A stretch of 64,000 nt of DNA, taken from Urechidicola sp. GTDB lineage: Bacteria > Bacteroidota > Bacteroidia > Flavobacteriales > Flavobacteriaceae. Below, in pieces: positions 19,412-28,357 of the stretch (its first letter is position 1; each line of letters begins with the position of its first letter). Below the pieces are notes generated by a model. That model was given only the letters and a program-made list of their open reading frames with translations, was not told where the DNA came from and searched no databases. A program made the translations under genes and the position numbers. The stretch lies in NCBI GenBank assembly GCA_028599075.1, contig JAQRMW010000119.1:1-64000 (forward strand), written 5' to 3'.

Positions 19412-20279
19412 GTGCTTTAAAGTTTAAAGTTAAATCCACATCTTCTATAATCATATACCCTGCATCAGCAATGTAGTACTCATCAAAAGTTGTAAAGGCC
19501 AATGCACCGTATTTTGCTTGAGACAATTTTGATACTGGTTCCTCAACACCCTCAACTAATTGCAAGTGGTCTATTAATTTTGTGATGCTCAGCTCTCCGT
19601 TAAATTTTAGGTTGTATAAAAATTCACGTATTGCATCTTGTATAGGCTCGTTACTTGTACCATCGATACGAACTCCTTGCTCAGTTAGAACTAATGGATT
19701 GTAATGGATATCCAATTCTAGTTTTAAGTTATCAGGTGCGCTAGATCTAGGTAGTATTAAAGTTCCTGCATCACCTACTTTAAACATGTAATTATCAAAA
19801 GCTGTGAGCTCTCCTACGGTTAATGGTTCTAAAACCGAATCAGTTTTTTTTGCCACTTTTACATGTAAGGTTCCACGTCCATTTGCTATGATTCTAACAA
19901 CAGCAGCATGTGATATAATTTTACTGTTTGCTATCTCTTCAGCTGTCAATCCTTCATCAGAATATAGATCAGTATCTTCGATTAAGTTCTGGCCATACCT
20001 AAAGGCTAATGCCTTATCTTCATACCACTCAAAGTTGTGAATTCTCTTAGCAGCAATCAATGCTTCCATGTCACTTTTAAAAGTGTCCTGGAGTATTTCA
20101 AAACTCCAAATTGCAAACGCAACAATATACACCCACAACCTCCAAAGTGATACTTTAGAATCACTCGTTACATCGCCAACAACTTCATCAGATGTCAACA
20201 CATCCAAAGCATTTAATTCTGATGCCTCTGCTTTTTTAAGTAGTATCGATTGTTGTATTTCGTTGAGTTTGCGTGCCAT
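19401..20279 (-). CDS. Baseplate J-like protein
   Basis: A 292-aa protein. It has an N-terminal helix (NEIQQSILLKKAEASELNAL) and a Trp-rich helix (LWRLWVYIVAFAIWSFEIL). A beta-rich middle and a C-terminal domain (IQDAIREFLYNLKFNGELSITKLIDHLQLVEGV) resemble the wedge domain of baseplate J/gp6 proteins of contractile tails. In Bacteroidota phages this family is divergent. Position between fibre-like genes and the gpI-like gene agrees. Probably part of the baseplate wedge. Confidence 0.65.
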   Translation of the reverse strand: MARKLNEIQQSILLKKAEASELNALDVLTSDEVVGDVTSDSKVSLWRLWVYIVAFAIWSFEILQDTFKSDMEALIAAKRIHNFEWYEDKALAFRYGQNLIEDTDLYSDEGLTAEEIANSKIISHAAVVRIIANGRGTLHVKVAKKTDSVLEPLTVGELTAFDNYMFKVGDAGTLILPRSSAPDNLKLELDIHYNPLVLTEQGVRIDGTSNEPIQDAIREFLYNLKFNGELSITKLIDHLQLVEGVEEPVSKLSQAKYGALAFTTFDEYYIADAGYMIIEDVDLTLNFKAREL

Positions 20280-20280
20280 A

Positions 20281-21897
20281 TTATGGGTTGTTATTTGTTA
20301 GTGTGATAACACCATTATTTGATTGAACTAAAGGCAATGGGTAAATACTGTTTTTAACCGTAATACTATCAGATGAACGGATGTACAATGTGTTTAAAAA
20401 AGTAGTGCCGTCGATTGTAAACCCTGTTGCTCCTTTTCCGTTTACCTTAAAAATATCAGCTCCATAGGTAACACCATCATAAGAGCCTCCACTTATGGTT
20501 ACATTCTCTAAATCTTTTAATACTGGAAATACATATATCCCTTTATTTGTGATACCATTGGCAATGACTGTATTGTTTGTCCAGTTTATATTTTTACCTT
20601 TTCGCAGTACTATACCATTGACTGTTGCATTTGTGATAGTATTATTGTAGATATCATGATTGTCGCCACCTACAACAATTCCACTTTCAAAACCTGTAAT
20701 TGTATTGTTATAAATCTGATAGTTAAGATTTTCTTCAACTCCAGTTTCTGGTCTAACAAACTCTTTCATATAAATCGCAGTTGCCAAAGCTGTTAGAGTA
20801 GGATCATGCGTAAATGTATTGTCATGGATATATACATCTTGGGCGTTCAGATTACTAATACCTGATGTAAAAGTGTTGCCATAAATTTGTAACGAATCGC
20901 AGGTGTATAAGTTCAAATCACTAATCCAAGCATTTGTAAAAGTGTTGTTTCTGATAATTACATCTGTAACTATCTGGCTCAGATTCATATTTCCTAGTGT
21001 ATCAAAACTACGAGTTGCTTCTAAATCTATATTGCATCTAGGTAAAACTCCTCGCCAACTTCTTGGCGCTGTATAATCGTAGTCACCACCTTCTCCAGCA
21101 TCGGCAATTATTGAGTTTTCTAAAATCAACTTTTCTACCTCTATAAAAGATAAATTATTTCTCCGAGCTCCTCTGAACTCAACATTCTTAATAAGGATAT
21201 TTTTTGAATAAGATTCACCTTCAACTTCTGAACCATCAGGATTACGATTTCTAGTTGAATGCACTCCAAAACTATCACCTGTCATATCATCTACAAAAAC
21301 ACCATCTATTTCAGAATTAGTAACTCCAACAAAATAAATACCTGTGCCAAATTCATGTGTGTCTTGTTCAGTACCTGTAGCATATGTATGTTCATATTTA
21401 TCTCCAATTAGATTACCTCCAGATATCTTTACATTGTCAGCTGCTCTAGCTGATAAAATAGCATACGAAATCCTATTATTAGGCTGTACTCTGAAAGTAA
21501 TTGAATCGTGCATTTTAAAATGCGTATTGCTAGGTATCTGTATTGCTTCTCTATGAGTATAGTTTCCAAAATGCCACGCTTTCACATTTACAAATGCATC
21601 TAACTTACCTGTAAAGGAAATAGTATCTGCTCCTAAACTTTTAGCCAGTGAAATTTTAGCATTCATTATAGAGCGATTGTCGTAAGCAATTGTATCTGTT
21701 ACAATACCTTGTGTAATACCACTATTCGCTACATCTATATAATAAATGCCATTTATAATAGTATCACCAACTTGAATGACAGGAGCAACATATTCTGGTC
21801 TATGCTTTTTTAATCGCTGAATGATTCGCCTTCTGCTTTGCGAGTTTGCTTCAACAAAAAATAGCGTTATTATAGATATGATTATTAACTTTTTCAT
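20281..21897 (-). CDS. Right-handed beta-helix protein with signal peptide (tail-spike-like)
   Basis: 538 aa. Residues 1-20 look exactly like a Sec signal peptide (MKKLIIISIITLFFVEANSQ). From ~residue 90 there are many short repeats with N and G turns (IYGNTFTSG, IYNNTITGF, WTNNTVIANG), the mark of a right-handed parallel beta-helix as in pectate-lyase-like tail spikes. In the phage context it may be a tail spike binding or cutting surface glycan. A signal peptide on a virion protein is unexpected (see findings). One nt separates it from the J-like gene; it overlaps the upstream stop. Confidence 0.75.
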   Translation of the reverse strand: MKKLIIISIITLFFVEANSQSRRRIIQRLKKHRPEYVAPVIQVGDTIINGIYYIDVANSGITQGIVTDTIAYDNRSIMNAKISLAKSLGADTISFTGKLDAFVNVKAWHFGNYTHREAIQIPSNTHFKMHDSITFRVQPNNRISYAILSARAADNVKISGGNLIGDKYEHTYATGTEQDTHEFGTGIYFVGVTNSEIDGVFVDDMTGDSFGVHSTRNRNPDGSEVEGESYSKNILIKNVEFRGARRNNLSFIEVEKLILENSIIADAGEGGDYDYTAPRSWRGVLPRCNIDLEATRSFDTLGNMNLSQIVTDVIIRNNTFTNAWISDLNLYTCDSLQIYGNTFTSGISNLNAQDVYIHDNTFTHDPTLTALATAIYMKEFVRPETGVEENLNYQIYNNTITGFESGIVVGGDNHDIYNNTITNATVNGIVLRKGKNINWTNNTVIANGITNKGIYVFPVLKDLENVTISGGSYDGVTYGADIFKVNGKGATGFTIDGTTFLNTLYIRSSDSITVKNSIYPLPLVQSNNGVITLTNNNP

Positions 21898-23762
21898 TAT
21901 GGTAGTGTATAGTAAAGTTTCAATCTATAAACCATATACCTAGTTGCCGTGAGTGTTCCAACAGGCTTAAATGCGTATGTAAGGGTTCTGTTCCCTGTCA
22001 TCGTATAGTCAGCTAAATCAATGGTTGTAAACAAGCCATTAGAACCTACTGTCGTAGGGCTATTTAATGATACAGGAGATACAATTACGGTTTCTACCAA
22101 TCCATTTGTTTCTGCTGTATAATCAGTTCCAATTGCTGACATTGTAAAATCCATATCAGTAATTTCAGCACTAACAGAAATTAACATTATTTCAAGTCTA
22201 TCTAAAATTGCACCAGTTGGTAATTGTGTTAATCCAATATCTGCATCGTTATAAACTGGAGCGGCCGCAGTACCTTTTGAAGTTGCAAGGTTGTTATTAG
22301 TTAAACCATAAGTTCCTAAACCTGTCCAATCATTTGTTGTAAGGCAATACACCCTATTTTGATGTTCCGCTATATATGTTTGAGTAGTTGAAGTTGCACC
22401 TGTACCATCTGTACGATCAAAGTAATATTGAACACCATCTGTATCATTGTCATAATAAACATACATATCATATTCTGCATTTGCCACAAAGGCTGAACCT
22501 GTTAAAGGATTTGCACCTGCAATTGTTGGAAAATCAACCAAACCAGTTGTACTGATAGGTGCTTTTGCATTACCACCCTCTACTGAGCCTATTTTAATTG
22601 TGTAGGCTATAGCTGTGCTTCTTGCACCGTTATTGTGCAAATTTCCTGCAGTATTAGATAAGTCTATTTCCGTACCGGTTTTTGTTGTAAATGGCAAATC
22701 TTGTTTATTGTCTAAGTCTACTGACAAAGCATAGCCAGACAAATTACTTTCCAAAACGACAGTTCCGCTTTCATTTGGAAAACTAATTGTGGTATCGGCA
22801 CCATTGTTTAATGATGTCAGTTGAGAATATCCGACTGTTCCTTCTATTCTAATTTGACCACTTGTTGATATACTTGTGGATGAAAATATTCCATTATCAA
22901 CCAGCAATCCTGCATCTGCCTTAATATCAACGGCATAAGCATCTGAACCTATTACAATATTCCCTGTCGATGCATCAATAAATTGTTTATCCCCACCAAC
23001 ATCAGAAAGATGAAGTCTTGTACCTAAAATATTTAAGGGTTCATTAATTCTAAATCCCCTAGTTAAAATATTATCATCGTATGTAATTGTACCTGCTCCT
23101 CCACCAAAATTAATTTGAGATGTTAAAGACCCATTTAAACCCATATCTAAAACACCTGTCATTGTACCTCCAGATAAAGGCAAGTAATTTGTTGCTAAAG
23201 CAAAATCACTTAATGATTTATTTCCCCCTCCATCTAGCAGTACATTTAAGTTTGTACCCGTTGGTGTTTTAAAACTATCCGCAATGAATGAATTTGCATA
23301 AACATCATTTAATAGGCCTGTTTCCCCCTCTACAAAATAGTGATTTACTGAAGAGCCATAAATGTTTCCACCACCACCATTAAAACCATAGCTATTATTA
23401 TCGTCAAATAGAAAAAAAGAAAATTCATCATTGAAAAAATCTAAATGTATTTTGTGGTTAGCACTCACACCCAAAGTTCCATTAGAAATATTAAGATTTC
23501 CAGTAAATGTGTCGGTTGTGTTTAAAAGATAACCACTCAAATCAACACCACCAGAACTAATGGGTGCCCATGATACTCCATTCCAATACTCAAATTGCAC
23601 ATTAGAAATATTGTAAATAAGCCGTGCATCTGTTGTAGCAGGTAAAGCATCTCTTTGTACAGTTGTTAGCGTAATAAAATCTACGGCTTTTACTTTGGCA
23701 GCCTGTCCAAATGAAAGGCTTGTAAAAAACCCAATTACTAAAATTAAAATTATTTTTTTCAT
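21897..23762 (-). CDS. Tail-fibre-like protein with signal peptide
   Basis: 621 aa. Residues 1-19 form a Sec signal peptide (MKKIILILVIGFFTSLSFGQ). The region up to ~75 (TTVQRDALPATTDARLIYN, FEYWNGVSWAPI) is common in surface proteins and fibres of Bacteroidota. A phage fibre motif NYLPLSGGTMTGVLDMG sits near 190-206. The rest is beta-rich with a C-terminal jelly-roll-like part ending RLKLYYTLP. Likely a fibre or adhesin of the prophage. The ATG overlaps the stop of the small gene at 23759-23917. Confidence 0.72.
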   Translation of the reverse strand: MKKIILILVIGFFTSLSFGQAAKVKAVDFITLTTVQRDALPATTDARLIYNISNVQFEYWNGVSWAPISSGGVDLSGYLLNTTDTFTGNLNISNGTLGVSANHKIHLDFFNDEFSFFLFDDNNSYGFNGGGGNIYGSSVNHYFVEGETGLLNDVYANSFIADSFKTPTGTNLNVLLDGGGNKSLSDFALATNYLPLSGGTMTGVLDMGLNGSLTSQINFGGGAGTITYDDNILTRGFRINEPLNILGTRLHLSDVGGDKQFIDASTGNIVIGSDAYAVDIKADAGLLVDNGIFSSTSISTSGQIRIEGTVGYSQLTSLNNGADTTISFPNESGTVVLESNLSGYALSVDLDNKQDLPFTTKTGTEIDLSNTAGNLHNNGARSTAIAYTIKIGSVEGGNAKAPISTTGLVDFPTIAGANPLTGSAFVANAEYDMYVYYDNDTDGVQYYFDRTDGTGATSTTQTYIAEHQNRVYCLTTNDWTGLGTYGLTNNNLATSKGTAAAPVYNDADIGLTQLPTGAILDRLEIMLISVSAEITDMDFTMSAIGTDYTAETNGLVETVIVSPVSLNSPTTVGSNGLFTTIDLADYTMTGNRTLTYAFKPVGTLTATRYMVYRLKLYYTLP

Positions 23763-23917
23763 GTTTTCTTAATTGTTAAAATTTCGTTTTCGTTTTTGTC
23801 TTTAATAGTGTACTTTGTTGCAGTTTCCTCTACAGAAACTGAATTTTTCGATCCTTTAAAAAAGGTGTACAGCGCAACTCCTAGAGCCGACACTGATAGT
23901 AAAATTGCTAGTATCAT
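23759..23917 (-). CDS. Small membrane peptide, 52 aa
   Basis: Codes MILAILLSVSALGVALYTFF at the N-terminus (one transmembrane helix) and a charged tail with VEETATKYTIKDKNENEI. Starts in an ATGA overlap with the stop of the upstream fibre gene and ends in an ATGA overlap with the next gene, so it is clearly part of the late operon. Function unknown. A lysis or fibre-chaperone accessory role would be speculation. Confidence 0.65.
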   Translation of the reverse strand: MILAILLSVSALGVALYTFFKGSKNSVSVEETATKYTIKDKNENEILTIKKT

Positions 23918-24567
23918 ATTATTGCATTTTCTAAAATTGGTGTTAAATTAGCAGGAGTTGTATGTGGTAAAGCATTTACTTTATACACAAACAATCCGTT
24001 ATCTTCTTTGGTAATAATGTTATTTACTTCAATTGCATTGATATCAGTATTACCAGTTGTATCAACCCAATAGCCATCAATGTATTTTTTTGCACGTGGC
24101 TTATTGGTTAAATCGTCAAAGTCGCCACTAATAGCAACCGCATGTAAATTGGCTAAAATTGCATAGCTGTCTAGCAATGCTTGTAAACCATTTACTTCAG
24201 ATATTTGGTGTAATGCAGGATGAACATAATTTACAAGTCCATCGAGCTTGGCTTTAAGAACTGCTGTAAAATCATTTGTACTCAATTGCTTTCCTGCCAC
24301 CTTATCTACTTTAGCATCCAAACTGCTTTGCAAATCAGTAATAAAGCTAATCGGCATATTTGGAGGTAACGAGTAAATTGGTATCACTAATTGTGATCCG
24401 TCTGACAATGTTAATGTGATGCCAGACCCATCTGTTTGGTTATCTGTAATAATCGTTCCTGCATCGATGTGATGAAATGAGTCGATTAAATTCTCGAACT
24501 GTGCTTGGGTTGGTTTATCCCCAGTCTCAAACCATGTTTTTAAAATTTCTATTGATGTTGTTGCCAT
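23914..24567 (-). CDS. Phage tail fibre/baseplate attachment protein
   Basis: 217 aa. The N-terminus (LKTWFETGDKPTQAQFENLI, then DSFHH) is a well-known opening of fibre proteins of Bacteroidota phages. A coiled-coil-like stretch follows (LQSSLDAKVDKVAGKQL). The C-terminal third holds FDDLTNKP, a common fibre shaft motif. It has no signal peptide, unlike the two fibre genes after it. It directly abuts the LysM protein gene (1-nt overlap). Confidence 0.7.
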   Translation of the reverse strand: MATTSIEILKTWFETGDKPTQAQFENLIDSFHHIDAGTIITDNQTDGSGITLTLSDGSQLVIPIYSLPPNMPISFITDLQSSLDAKVDKVAGKQLSTNDFTAVLKAKLDGLVNYVHPALHQISEVNGLQALLDSYAILANLHAVAISGDFDDLTNKPRAKKYIDGYWVDTTGNTDINAIEVNNIITKEDNGLFVYKVNALPHTTPANLTPILENAII

Positions 24568-24869
24568 TATTCTATAATTAAAGTTTGTTCTATTATCATT
24601 GCGCCAATACCCTCAAGAGCTTCATCGGTTGTAATGCCTTCAGGTTCATCGGCTGTTGCAGGTACTATTCCGTTTTTGGCATAGTAGTTTGCTATTTCTT
24701 TTTGCTGAAATTCACTCGCTTCAGGCAATTCAATTTCCTGTCCTGGTGTTAACTGATCTGTTACGCTCAATAAATTTTGGTTTGCAACCTCAAACACAGC
24801 TTGAGCAGTACCAAAGTATTGGATTGCAATGTCAAATAGCGATTTATTATTTTGAGCGATTACGATCAT
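24567..24869 (-). CDS. LysM-like tail protein (gpX-like)
   Basis: 100 aa. Residues ~5-50 form one LysM-like module (SLFDIAIQYFGTAQAVFEVA, then LTPGQEIELP). Such proteins sit at the hub end of contractile tails (tail protein X). The C-terminus is acidic. It overlaps the holin gene (4 nt) and the fibre gene (1 nt). Confidence 0.7.
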   Translation of the reverse strand: MIVIAQNNKSLFDIAIQYFGTAQAVFEVANQNLLSVTDQLTPGQEIELPEASEFQQKEIANYYAKNGIVPATADEPEGITTDEALEGIGAMIIEQTLIIE

Positions 24870-25396
24870 TCGTTGATATCTAAGTCTTTTAGTTTATAAA
24901 ACTTTTTGTTTATTACTTTTATGAGTTTAGAGGCAAATGCGAACCCTAACACATCTAAATTTTCAAGTAAACTCACAAATAGTTGCCAAATAATTACCAA
25001 TAAGGACATCCAATACAACCAATGAAATGGATCTAATTCATAACCAAATACTACAGGGAACTGTGTATAACCTCTAAACATGTTTAGCAAAAATATAATC
25101 AGCGTATAGACCAGGATCTTAAATAGCATTCGCCCTAATTTTCGGCTCTCATGTTTTTGTCCTTTACGAGCAGAGGCCTTAACTCCAGTTATCCACTCAA
25201 ATATTACAAGCAATACATATGCAAGTAAAAATTGCCATGAAAAACCAAATATGGCTTGTACAATTGAGGTTAAAAATGCGGCAACACTTGCCCACTTTAA
25301 AAACTTTACTGAAATGATAAACCCAAATGTGCTTATCTTAAAATCTGTAACATCGGCAAAGCCAAATGCCTGAAATAAAAAATTGATTGTTTTCAT
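24866..25396 (-). CDS. Phage holin
   Basis: 176 aa with about four hydrophobic helices (near 24-45, 48-68, 88-108, 125-148). A holin-family signature is visible: LLVIFEWITGVKASARKG followed by SRKLGRMLFKI. This matches the phage holin family that makes the inner-membrane lesion for endolysin release. Together with the amidase (26823-27368) and spanin-like protein (26371-26844) it completes a lysis set, although baseplate genes lie in between. The C-terminus is basic (KKFYKLKDL). Confidence 0.82.
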   Translation of the reverse strand: MKTINFLFQAFGFADVTDFKISTFGFIISVKFLKWASVAAFLTSIVQAIFGFSWQFLLAYVLLVIFEWITGVKASARKGQKHESRKLGRMLFKILVYTLIIFLLNMFRGYTQFPVVFGYELDPFHWLYWMSLLVIIWQLFVSLLENLDVLGFAFASKLIKVINKKFYKLKDLDINE

Positions 25397-25410
25397 TTTT
25401 AATTATTAAA

Positions 25411-25692
25411 TTATACTTCTATATTAATTTGTTCATATCCTTTCGATAGGTCAATGTTAGGGCTGTACCCATCGTTTTGCAACTGCACTTTTAAATTGCG
25501 TTTAAATGCACTTTTATTAGCCACTCCTTTTAAATATTTTACAGCAGCAAAACCAACAAGTGGAAACTCTTTAAACTCTCCTGGACTCGCAATAAAAATT
25601 TGTTCAACATTTTGCTGATCACTTTGGCCAATGGCAAAATCACCATTCTCAATTTTTATATCATTGTCTTCTAATAAAAAATCAGTTCTCAT
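25411..25692 (-). CDS. gp25-like baseplate wedge protein
   Basis: 93 aa. Typical start of the gpW/gp25 family in Bacteroidota phages: FLLEDNDIKIENGDFAIGQSD, then QQNVEQIFIASPGEFKEFPLVGFA. These small proteins link tail tube, sheath and wedge. Overlaps the next upstream gene by 4 nt. Family assignment is by motif memory, but the position between spike and J-like genes agrees. Confidence 0.72.
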   Translation of the reverse strand: MRTDFLLEDNDIKIENGDFAIGQSDQQNVEQIFIASPGEFKEFPLVGFAAVKYLKGVANKSAFKRNLKVQLQNDGYSPNIDLSKGYEQINIEV

Positions 25693-25904
25693 ACATTTTG
25701 TATTATTCCAGGAGCAGTACCCGATCCAACTTGCACACCTGTTACTTGCGTGGTTCTACCCACCACAAAATCATTAATCGCGCTCGCCAACTCATCTGCT
25801 AAATGTTGTCTAGCATCTACAGTATTAACACTTGGGTCATCACTTTTTGCATCAAGAGCTGCCTTTATTCTGGCCGATAATTGTGGTTCTGTTATAGCTG
25901 CCAT
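25689..25904 (-). CDS. Small conserved phage protein, unknown function
   Basis: 71 aa, mainly helical (LSARIKAALDAKSDD, RQHLADELASAINDFV), with a Gly-rich tail (VGSGTAPGIIQNV). No membrane segment. It lies between the spike-like and gp25-like genes with overlapping starts and stops. It is probably a virion or assembly factor; nothing more can be said. Confidence 0.6.
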   Translation of the reverse strand: MAAITEPQLSARIKAALDAKSDDPSVNTVDARQHLADELASAINDFVVGRTTQVTGVQVGSGTAPGIIQNV

Positions 25905-26374
25905 TATTTTAAAATTAATTTCATTCGGGTTTGTATTTCTATCAGTTTTACGTGGTCCACATCATTACCATAAATCACCACTATTTTATTTATCTCATCA
26001 ATCAAATCGCTTAATACCACTTTAAGACTCTCACCTTTATTATCAATTTGATGTCCTTTGGTATCACATTCCCAAACCAGATCATCAATCTTTAAGCTCA
26101 CTTTTTCTACTTCACTTACACCTAATAAATAGGCTTCACTCTTGTCATTTTCTATGATACCACACAAAACTGTACTGCCTTCTTTTGGCACTATCTTAAA
26201 CTCGTTTTGAACGCTTGTTAAAATGCTCGTAAACCGCACATCTATCAAATCTGGCATCTCATCTCGAGTAACATCTATAGTTGTATCTGTAACTTTACTT
26301 ACGACACCAGATGTAATAATCATCTTTTCATTTTTTTTGATGATTTGCTCTACGGCTTGTTCAAACGCGCTCAT
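25904..26374 (-). CDS. Baseplate assembly protein V-like (tail spike base)
   Basis: 156 aa. Residues ~18-105 read as an OB-fold of gpV type: VVSKVTDTTIDVTRDEMPDL, then VPKEGSTVLCGIIENDKSEAYLLG. The C-terminal ~40 residues are a helix. In Mu and P2 this protein forms the membrane-piercing spike. Here the usual long beta-helix tail of V is short, so the tip may come from another protein. Overlaps the spanin-like gene by 4 nt. Confidence 0.68.
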   Translation of the reverse strand: MSAFEQAVEQIIKKNEKMIITSGVVSKVTDTTIDVTRDEMPDLIDVRFTSILTSVQNEFKIVPKEGSTVLCGIIENDKSEAYLLGVSEVEKVSLKIDDLVWECDTKGHQIDNKGESLKVVLSDLIDEINKIVVIYGNDVDHVKLIEIQTRMKLILK

Positions 26375-26844
26375 ATTGGTTTAACAAATTTTAGTACTAT
26401 TTTTATGATAAAAAACAATATTACACCCCCACCGAGCCATGCTAAATACTTTATAAATTTTGGCACATACCTCACAAAATTATTGATGGTGGTTTTCTGC
26501 TCTACATAGAGTTCTTTTCGTATTTCAATTTCTTTTTCTAACAGAGCTATTTGTAATAAGAGTTCATCTTCGTGGCAATCAGCAATTATTTTATCACCTT
26601 CTCTCCGTAAACTTATCCGGAGACGATTCACCTTTTTAGTAATGGCTTTTTCAGTAATATCTTCAATTCTTGCCTCTAGCTGTAATGAATCTGCAGGTAC
26701 AACAATAAGGGTGTCTCTTGGTATAATGCGTTCTTTTACATAGGTAGAATCTAAAGTTGTTGTAGTTACAGAATCTACAACAGGCTTTCTAGCATTGCAT
26801 CCAGTCAAAAAAATGACTAAAATTATAAATACAGATATTCGCAT
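26371..26844 (-). CDS. Unimolecular-spanin-like lipoprotein
   Basis: 157 aa. The N-terminus is a lipoprotein signal with lipobox FLTGC (Cys16). Residues ~45-125 are charged and helical. The C-terminus has one strong transmembrane helix (LAWLGGGVILFFIIKIVLKF) followed by KPI. An outer-membrane lipid anchor at one end and an inner-membrane helix at the other is the topology of u-spanins such as T1 gp11, which fuse the two membranes at lysis. Its start lies inside the 3' end of the amidase gene (22-nt overlap), which strongly supports the role. Confidence 0.75.
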   Translation of the reverse strand: MRISVFIILVIFLTGCNARKPVVDSVTTTTLDSTYVKERIIPRDTLIVVPADSLQLEARIEDITEKAITKKVNRLRISLRREGDKIIADCHEDELLLQIALLEKEIEIRKELYVEQKTTINNFVRYVPKFIKYLAWLGGGVILFFIIKIVLKFVKPI

Positions 26845-27368
26845 ATTAGTTCTTTTATTAGTTCAGCATATTTTTCTTCAGCATCATAAAAATTCACACA
26901 GTCAGCAGGGTTGCTACCAAAAAAGGGTTCTAGCAAAAGTGCTGGTGCATTTATATTCATTATTAAAGCACCACCTCTTTGGTACTTACTGGTAATTGGT
27001 ATTAAGTCTCTTTGAGCGACTCCAAACCAAAGATTTATAAGTTGTGTAAATCGTTGACCTAATCTTTTTGTGCGTTTGTTGGTTACATAATGTAGTGCAG
27101 TAGAACCATGAGCATTATCGTCTTTAAAGGCATTAAAATGTAGTGATAAAACCAAGTCATACGATTTCTTATTTACCTTATTGGTCAGCTGCTTAATTCT
27201 ATAAGCCTCAGTTACAAATGGTGTATTTGGACGTTCATAAACGTCAGCCACATCTTTTAAATGTAAGGCTACCGCTTTCATGTAGTCATACTCATTTGTA
27301 CCTAACCATTCACTTTTTGCTCCTTTGTTACCACTTCTGTGGCCAATAATAATTGCTACTTTTTTCAT
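26823..27368 (-). CDS. Endolysin: N-acetylmuramoyl-L-alanine amidase (Amidase_3)
   Basis: 181 aa. Zinc-binding and catalytic positions of the family are visible: VAIIIGHRSGNKGA (His9), LVLSLHFNAF (second His, ~78) and the late Glu in ALLLEPFFGS. Cuts the amide bond between muramic acid and the stem peptide. No signal peptide, so it needs the holin. It overlaps the spanin-like gene and the hub gene (4 nt). Confidence 0.88.
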   Translation of the reverse strand: MKKVAIIIGHRSGNKGAKSEWLGTNEYDYMKAVALHLKDVADVYERPNTPFVTEAYRIKQLTNKVNKKSYDLVLSLHFNAFKDDNAHGSTALHYVTNKRTKRLGQRFTQLINLWFGVAQRDLIPITSKYQRGGALIMNINAPALLLEPFFGSNPADCVNFYDAEEKYAELIKELICEYLYL

Positions 27369-28357
27369 AATTGTAATCCTAATTTATTTACGCGTTTAAA
27401 ACCATCATTACTATTAAACTTGATATTGACCCCTTCAATTAAATACTTACCATCATGCTCACTATTTTCATAGTTTGGGTCAGTAATATCTACACTCTCA
27501 CCACTTTTGGTTCTTGGGTTACCCCACGTTGGGATACTACCCTGATAACCGTCAAAATTTAAACTCTTAAAGTTCTTTTCAGCTAAATCTTTTAATTCAG
27601 CTTTCGACTTGTCAGTAAAGTGTAATGTACGTTGAGCGCCTCCAGAATCTCCATAAGATTCATGAATCCGCTTACCATCTTTATTAATAGCAATTGCCTT
27701 TAACAACAGTTTAAAATCTTCTTTACGAACAAATTTTAAATCATTGCTTAGGGCCCTAACATTTCTGTTAATAATAATTTCGTGTACTTTTTGGGGTTTA
27801 AAACTTATAGGGAAGCCGACCTCGAGAACCTTGTCTTTAAAACGTGCATGTAGTCCATAATTTTTACGGAGTCTACTCAATACTTTGTATGCGCTCTCAT
27901 TGTCAATAGTAAACTTTCCTAGTTTTACATTGTCAATCAGATCATACGAATAGTCAGGAGCAATCATTTTTACTAATTGCTCTAAAGTTGCCTCTTTAAG
28001 AACAGCCGTATGATTGGTTTTTCTTAAAAAATGCATCTCATCTTCACAGTCTATCTGAAGTGGTATGTCAGCACCTATGCGCTTAACATAACCTTCAAAT
28101 TCTAGCTGTAAATCATCATCATATCCAAGCCAAATACTTACAGGATCGTCAACCTTAATAAATTCTAAAATATTGCGACCAGCAAAAGGAGTTGGTTTTC
28201 CATCACTAGTAGATTCAAGATATTCACGAGGTAAAATTATAGTTGCTTTATTCTCAAGCAACTTTATACTATCTTCAATACTAATACTATTTACATAATC
28301 AAGACTGATTGTACCAATATTGACCTTACAAACCATATTGTAATAAAGCGGTATCAT
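27365..28357 (-). CDS. Baseplate hub protein, gpD/late-control-D-like
   Basis: 330 aa. It reads as the hub family: ISIEDSIKLLENKATIILP near 25-43, an EFEGYVKRIGADIPLQIDCED section, a FTIDNESAYKVLSRLRKNYGLHARF section (~150-175), and a C-terminal DGKYLIEGVNIKFN-type strand pair. The tail hub sits under the tube and holds the spike. Follows the DUF6046-like gene with a 4-nt overlap and precedes the amidase. Start ATG at 28357. Confidence 0.75.
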   Translation of the reverse strand: MIPLYYNMVCKVNIGTISLDYVNSISIEDSIKLLENKATIILPREYLESTSDGKPTPFAGRNILEFIKVDDPVSIWLGYDDDLQLEFEGYVKRIGADIPLQIDCEDEMHFLRKTNHTAVLKEATLEQLVKMIAPDYSYDLIDNVKLGKFTIDNESAYKVLSRLRKNYGLHARFKDKVLEVGFPISFKPQKVHEIIINRNVRALSNDLKFVRKEDFKLLLKAIAINKDGKRIHESYGDSGGAQRTLHFTDKSKAELKDLAEKNFKSLNFDGYQGSIPTWGNPRTKSGESVDITDPNYENSEHDGKYLIEGVNIKFNSNDGFKRVNKLGLQL

